A stretch of DNA of 34,390 bases from the NCBI GenBank assembly GCA_031265435.1, contig JAISCR010000192.1, forward strand, positions 1-34,390. The letters run 5' to 3'. Source of the DNA: Treponema sp. (GTDB lineage Bacteria; Spirochaetota; Spirochaetia; Treponematales; Breznakiellaceae). A program made the translations under genes and the position numbers. The notes under the pieces were generated by a model. That model searched no databases and had not been told where the DNA came from. It saw nothing but the letters and a program-made list of their open reading frames with translations. This document shows, in pieces, positions 31,217-34,390 of the stretch (position 1 is the first letter of the stretch; every line of letters starts with the position of its first letter).

Positions 31217-33154
31217 ATGACCGGAGAAGAGAAACGTATTGCCGAGCTGGAAAAACTCATAAAGAAATATCAGGATTCCTACTATAATGGTGAAGAGGAA
31301 ATTACAGACGCCGAATTTGACGCGCTTTGGGATGAACTAAAAAAACTTGATCCCGGTTCCTCCATCCTTAAAAAAGTGGGAGAGGACGGCGCCGACGGTT
31401 TTCCCAAGGCAAAACACATTATCCCCATGGGAAGCCAGGAAAAGGCGGCAAACCCCCGGGAATTCCGGGAATGGGTTTCCAAAACCGGGGCGCGGAAATA
31501 CATCGTACAGTACAAACTTGACGGGGCAAGCCTTGAGCTTCAATATGAAAAAGGGATATTGAGCAGGGCTGTTACCAGGGGCGACGGCTTGATTGGCGAC
31601 GAGATTACAGGCAACGCAAAACGCATGAATGGTGTGCGCGAAAAGACAGCCGCAAATTTTTCAGGCGGCGTGCGGGGTGAAGTGGTGATGAGCCATGAGG
31701 TCTGGAAGGCAAAATACAGCGACAAGGCAAACTGCCGCAATGCGGCTAACGGCATCATGCGCCGCAAAGACGGTACAGGCTGCGAAGATCTGATGTATAT
31801 CACCTACGATGCCGCCGCTGTGGACAATGATGATTTTTTCAGCGACGAAAAGGTAAAACTCGCATGGCTCAAAAAACAGGGGTTTTCGGTAACCCAGGCA
31901 AAAGAATTCGCCGACGCCGAAGAGATCATTGCCTACCGGGACAAGGTGGCCGAAAACCGCGCGCAACTCCCCGTGGACATTGACGGCCTTGTAGTCAAAG
32001 ACAAACAAACCGATCAGGCGGATCTCCGCAAGGCAAGGCCGGAAAGGCAAATCGCCTTCAAGTTTGAACTGGAAACCGCGGTAAGTGTTTTGAAGGCCGT
32101 GGAATGGAGCGAGAGCGGAGCTACCTATACCCCCATCGGGATTGTAGAACCGGTACGGCTTGCGGGGACTACGGTTCAGCGGGCAAATCTTAATAACCCC
32201 GGCATGATCCGCGGCATGGGATTGAAGATCGGCAGCAGGGTGATGGTTGTAAAGCGCGGTGAGATTATTCCCAAGATTGAAGGTCTTGCCGCGGAAGGCG
32301 CAAGGGCGAATGCCGTCGAATTGACAGAGATTGTGTTTCCCCGTACATGCGGAGCCTGCGGTACGGAACTGGTAGACGGCGATACAAGACTTTACTGCCC
32401 CAATACGGACTGCCCCAAACGCCTCCTGCACCGGCTTGAAAAATGGACAAAGGTTTTGGATATACGGGAACTCGGTGAAAAACTCATCCGCCAGCTTTTT
32501 GACAAGAACAGGGTTCGTCACATACCGGATCTCTACACCCTTGAAGCGGAAGAACTCTCCGAATTTGAACGTATGGGTGAACTTTCCGCGGCAAAGGTAC
32601 TGCGCCATATCCGCAGCCCACGTGAGCTTTCCCTAGCCTCTTTTATTGCGGGTTTCGATTTTGAAGGGGTAGGGGAACTGATCATGGAAAAGGCGGCTTC
32701 TTACGGTTTTGATACCCTCGATAAACTCCGCTCCGCACAAACGGCGGATCTTGCGGCGGTCTACGGCCTGGGGGAAATTACCGCGCAGACCATTGTTGAC
32801 GGCCTGAAGGAATGCGCCGCTGAAATTGACGGGGTTCTTGCGGCGGGGATCATCAGCATTGCTCCTCCTCCCTCTCCGGAAAATCAGCCCCTGAAGGGGA
32901 AGAGTTTCTGTTTTACCGGAGAGCTTAAAAGCATGAAGCGCAGCCAGGCTGAGGAGATGGTAAAATCCCTGGGAGGCAGCGCAAAGTCTTCCGTGGTAAA
33001 GGATCTGTCCTACCTTGTTACCAATGATCCTGAATCGGGGAGCGGCAAAAATAAAAAAGCCGCCGGATTTGGGGTGACAATAATAAACGAAGAGCAGCTG
33101 CTTGAACTCCTGAAAAGCGGGGGAAAGAAAGACGGACAGGGAGAGCTGTTTTAA
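31217..33154 (+). CDS. ligA: NAD-dependent DNA ligase
   Basis: A 645-residue NAD ligase that joins nicks in replication and repair. Residues 1-60 are the Ia domain. The catalytic Lys100 is in KLDG; the nucleotidyltransferase region ends with GRAIAFKFE-like RQIAFKFE; an OB fold follows with EPVRLAGTT. A zinc finger C-x2-C...C-x4-C (CGAC and CPNTDC) lies near 390-415, then HhH motifs and a C-terminal BRCT domain (KGKSFCFTGEL). It differs from the usual PMLSL motif (PMGSQ here) and is slightly short, so it is a divergent member. GAGG precedes ATG 31217. Confidence 0.93.
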   Translation: MTGEEKRIAELEKLIKKYQDSYYNGEEEITDAEFDALWDELKKLDPGSSILKKVGEDGADGFPKAKHIIPMGSQEKAANPREFREWVSKTGARKYIVQYKLDGASLELQYEKGILSRAVTRGDGLIGDEITGNAKRMNGVREKTAANFSGGVRGEVVMSHEVWKAKYSDKANCRNAANGIMRRKDGTGCEDLMYITYDAAAVDNDDFFSDEKVKLAWLKKQGFSVTQAKEFADAEEIIAYRDKVAENRAQLPVDIDGLVVKDKQTDQADLRKARPERQIAFKFELETAVSVLKAVEWSESGATYTPIGIVEPVRLAGTTVQRANLNNPGMIRGMGLKIGSRVMVVKRGEIIPKIEGLAAEGARANAVELTEIVFPRTCGACGTELVDGDTRLYCPNTDCPKRLLHRLEKWTKVLDIRELGEKLIRQLFDKNRVRHIPDLYTLEAEELSEFERMGELSAAKVLRHIRSPRELSLASFIAGFDFEGVGELIMEKAASYGFDTLDKLRSAQTADLAAVYGLGEITAQTIVDGLKECAAEIDGVLAAGIISIAPPPSPENQPLKGKSFCFTGELKSMKRSQAEEMVKSLGGSAKSSVVKDLSYLVTNDPESGSGKNKKAAGFGVTIINEEQLLELLKSGGKKDGQGELF

Positions 33155-33240
33155 TGTACGGCACGATCTATAATCGGATTAATGTCTGCCCATAAGGCCG
33201 GTTAATCACGGGCAGAACCAAAACTGCAAGGAGGCAGAAA

Positions 33241-34390
33241 ATGAATACAATACCAAAACCCGCGGAAATTATGATGGAAGAGGAAGTATCCTTTGACATT
33301 AAAAAACTGTCAAAGGCCGCGGGGGATCCCTCTTTCAAAAACGAAATGAAAGTTTTTAACATCCAGTGCGGGGAATTCTTCCACAGCGGCCGGGAAACCC
33401 TTGTCTGCGAAAAAGATTCCGCCCTTAAAGGCGAATCCTATACATTAAGCATTGACCCCGGCAGAATACGTGTCGCCGCCGCGGAGGGGGCAGGGATCTA
33501 CCACGGCCTTCAAACGCTCAGGCAGCTTTTGCTCTCCTGTGAAAAAGAGATCCCCTGCTGCAAAATCAAGGATCATCCCCGTTTTTCCTGGAGAGGTTAC
33601 ATGCTGGACTGTTCGCGGCATTTTTTTACTGTCCCTTTCATCAAAAAAATGATAGACGCTCTTTCGCTGCACCATATCAACAAATTCCACTGGCACCTCT
33701 GCGACGATCAGGGCTGGCGTTTTCCCGTCAAAGGCTGGCCCGCTCTCATTGAGAAGGGTTCCAGACGGGAATCGCTCAATGTTCCCGGCAGGGAATACGG
33801 CTGTTTTTATACCGCGGAGGAGATTCGGGACATTGTTTCCTTTGCCGCGGCAAGACATGTGGAGATCATTCCCGAAGTTGACCTTCCCGGACACACCAGC
33901 GCCGTTCTTGCCTCCTATCCCGATCTGGGCTGCAGCGGCGGGCCCTACCATGTGGAAGACCGTTACGGCATCTTTGAAGACGTGCTCTGCGCGGGAAACG
34001 ACAGAATCTTTGATTTTTTTGCGGCCGTCTTTGACACCCTTGCCGAACTGTTCCCCTCGGACCGGGTTCATATCGGAGGGGATGAAGTTCTCTACAACCG
34101 CTGGTCCGCCTGCCCAAAATGCCAAAAGAGGCTTGAAGAACAGGCGCTCTCCGAGCCCCGGGAACTCCAGAGCTGGATCACGTACAGGCTTGTTCAGATG
34201 CTGGCGGAGCGGGGCAAGACCGCCGTCGGCTGGGATGAAATTCTTGAGGATTCAAAACAATTCCCCCTGCCGGAAAACGCGGTAATCATGAGCTGGCGTG
34301 GAAGGGAAGGGGGCCTGGAAGCCTGCCGCCGGGGCCGGAAGGTGATCATGAGCCCCAACACGGAAGGCTGTTACATTGATTACAAACACA
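33241..34390 (+). CDS. Beta-N-acetylhexosaminidase (GH20), N-terminal part, cut by window edge
   Basis: At least 383 residues with no signal peptide, so probably cytoplasmic. Residues about 10-110 are the GH20b domain; the catalytic TIM barrel follows (RGYMLDCSRHFF, HHINKFHWHLCDDQGWR, IIPEVDLPGHT). HIGGDEV with Asp280-Glu281 is the catalytic pair for substrate-assisted hydrolysis of GlcNAc or GalNAc. It could recycle chitin or peptidoglycan fragments. AAGGAGG precedes ATG 33241. The gene continues past the window. Confidence 0.92.
   Translation, partial: MNTIPKPAEIMMEEEVSFDIKKLSKAAGDPSFKNEMKVFNIQCGEFFHSGRETLVCEKDSALKGESYTLSIDPGRIRVAAAEGAGIYHGLQTLRQLLLSCEKEIPCCKIKDHPRFSWRGYMLDCSRHFFTVPFIKKMIDALSLHHINKFHWHLCDDQGWRFPVKGWPALIEKGSRRESLNVPGREYGCFYTAEEIRDIVSFAAARHVEIIPEVDLPGHTSAVLASYPDLGCSGGPYHVEDRYGIFEDVLCAGNDRIFDFFAAVFDTLAELFPSDRVHIGGDEVLYNRWSACPKCQKRLEEQALSEPRELQSWITYRLVQMLAERGKTAVGWDEILEDSKQFPLPENAVIMSWRGREGGLEACRRGRKVIMSPNTEGCYIDYKH

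Noticed and set aside
33185-33216. Terminator after ligA (TCTGCCC/GGGCAGA hairpin)
   Set aside because: The loop is 18 bases and no U run follows on either strand; it may be only a weak stem in the GH20 leader.

Overview
The window looks like a spirochaete chromosome, most likely Treponema-like. The evidence is its many Treponema-type lipoproteins, a large outer-membrane barrel protein ending in Phe, and a normal bacterial core (TrmB, LigA, an Rrf2 regulator, a DUF503 protein). The exact species is not readable from the sequence.

Positions 1 to about 15476 are an integrated phage-like element lying against the 3' end of a tRNA-Arg(CCG) gene (15476-15549, minus). The integrase (14073-15362) is next to that tRNA. 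The element continues past the left edge of the window, so only its integration, regulation and early replication/recombination part is seen; no capsid, portal, terminase or lysis gene is present here. Inside it are a double-HTH/AT-hook protein (13237-13671), a possible origin-like segment with DnaA-box-like sites and 11-bp direct repeats (12977-13104), two cargo-type genes (a secreted protein and a DUF262-HNH nuclease), and an XRE repressor divergent from a long leftward operon. A compact switch region at 10221-10300 holds two back-to-back promoters with overlapping -35 boxes and two copies of an operator-like sequence.

The leftward operon runs from about 10243 to position 1. It encodes many very small proteins plus HU, an HTH protein, NinG, a PD-(D/E)XK nuclease, a Sak4-like ATPase, Cys-rich zinc-ribbon-like proteins and YopX. 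Its leader has a strong hairpin followed by a U run before the first gene. It also carries a tandem pair of structured RNA elements of matching three-way-junction design (9844-9950). Two internal promoters (4038-4065 and 7327-7354) share more sequence than the core hexamers.

The most unusual part is 7403-8191. It has no credible protein but holds a 64-nt tRNA-like gene lacking a normal D arm, followed by about 720 nt of dense hairpins and long-range helices ending at a U run just before the 7327 promoter. Its place beside a tRNA in a prophage and its size resemble the giant GOLLD and ROOL RNAs.

From 15550 rightward the window is host chromosome: a JAMM-DinG fusion helicase; a convergent membrane protein with an Rrf2 regulator; a UPRTase-like protein with a TPR lipoprotein; a 1676-residue outer-membrane protein; DUF503 with a lipoprotein; a membrane protein; then a lipoprotein-trmB-ligA cluster and the start of a GH20 hexosaminidase. 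Three convergent gene pairs overlap at their 3' ends.
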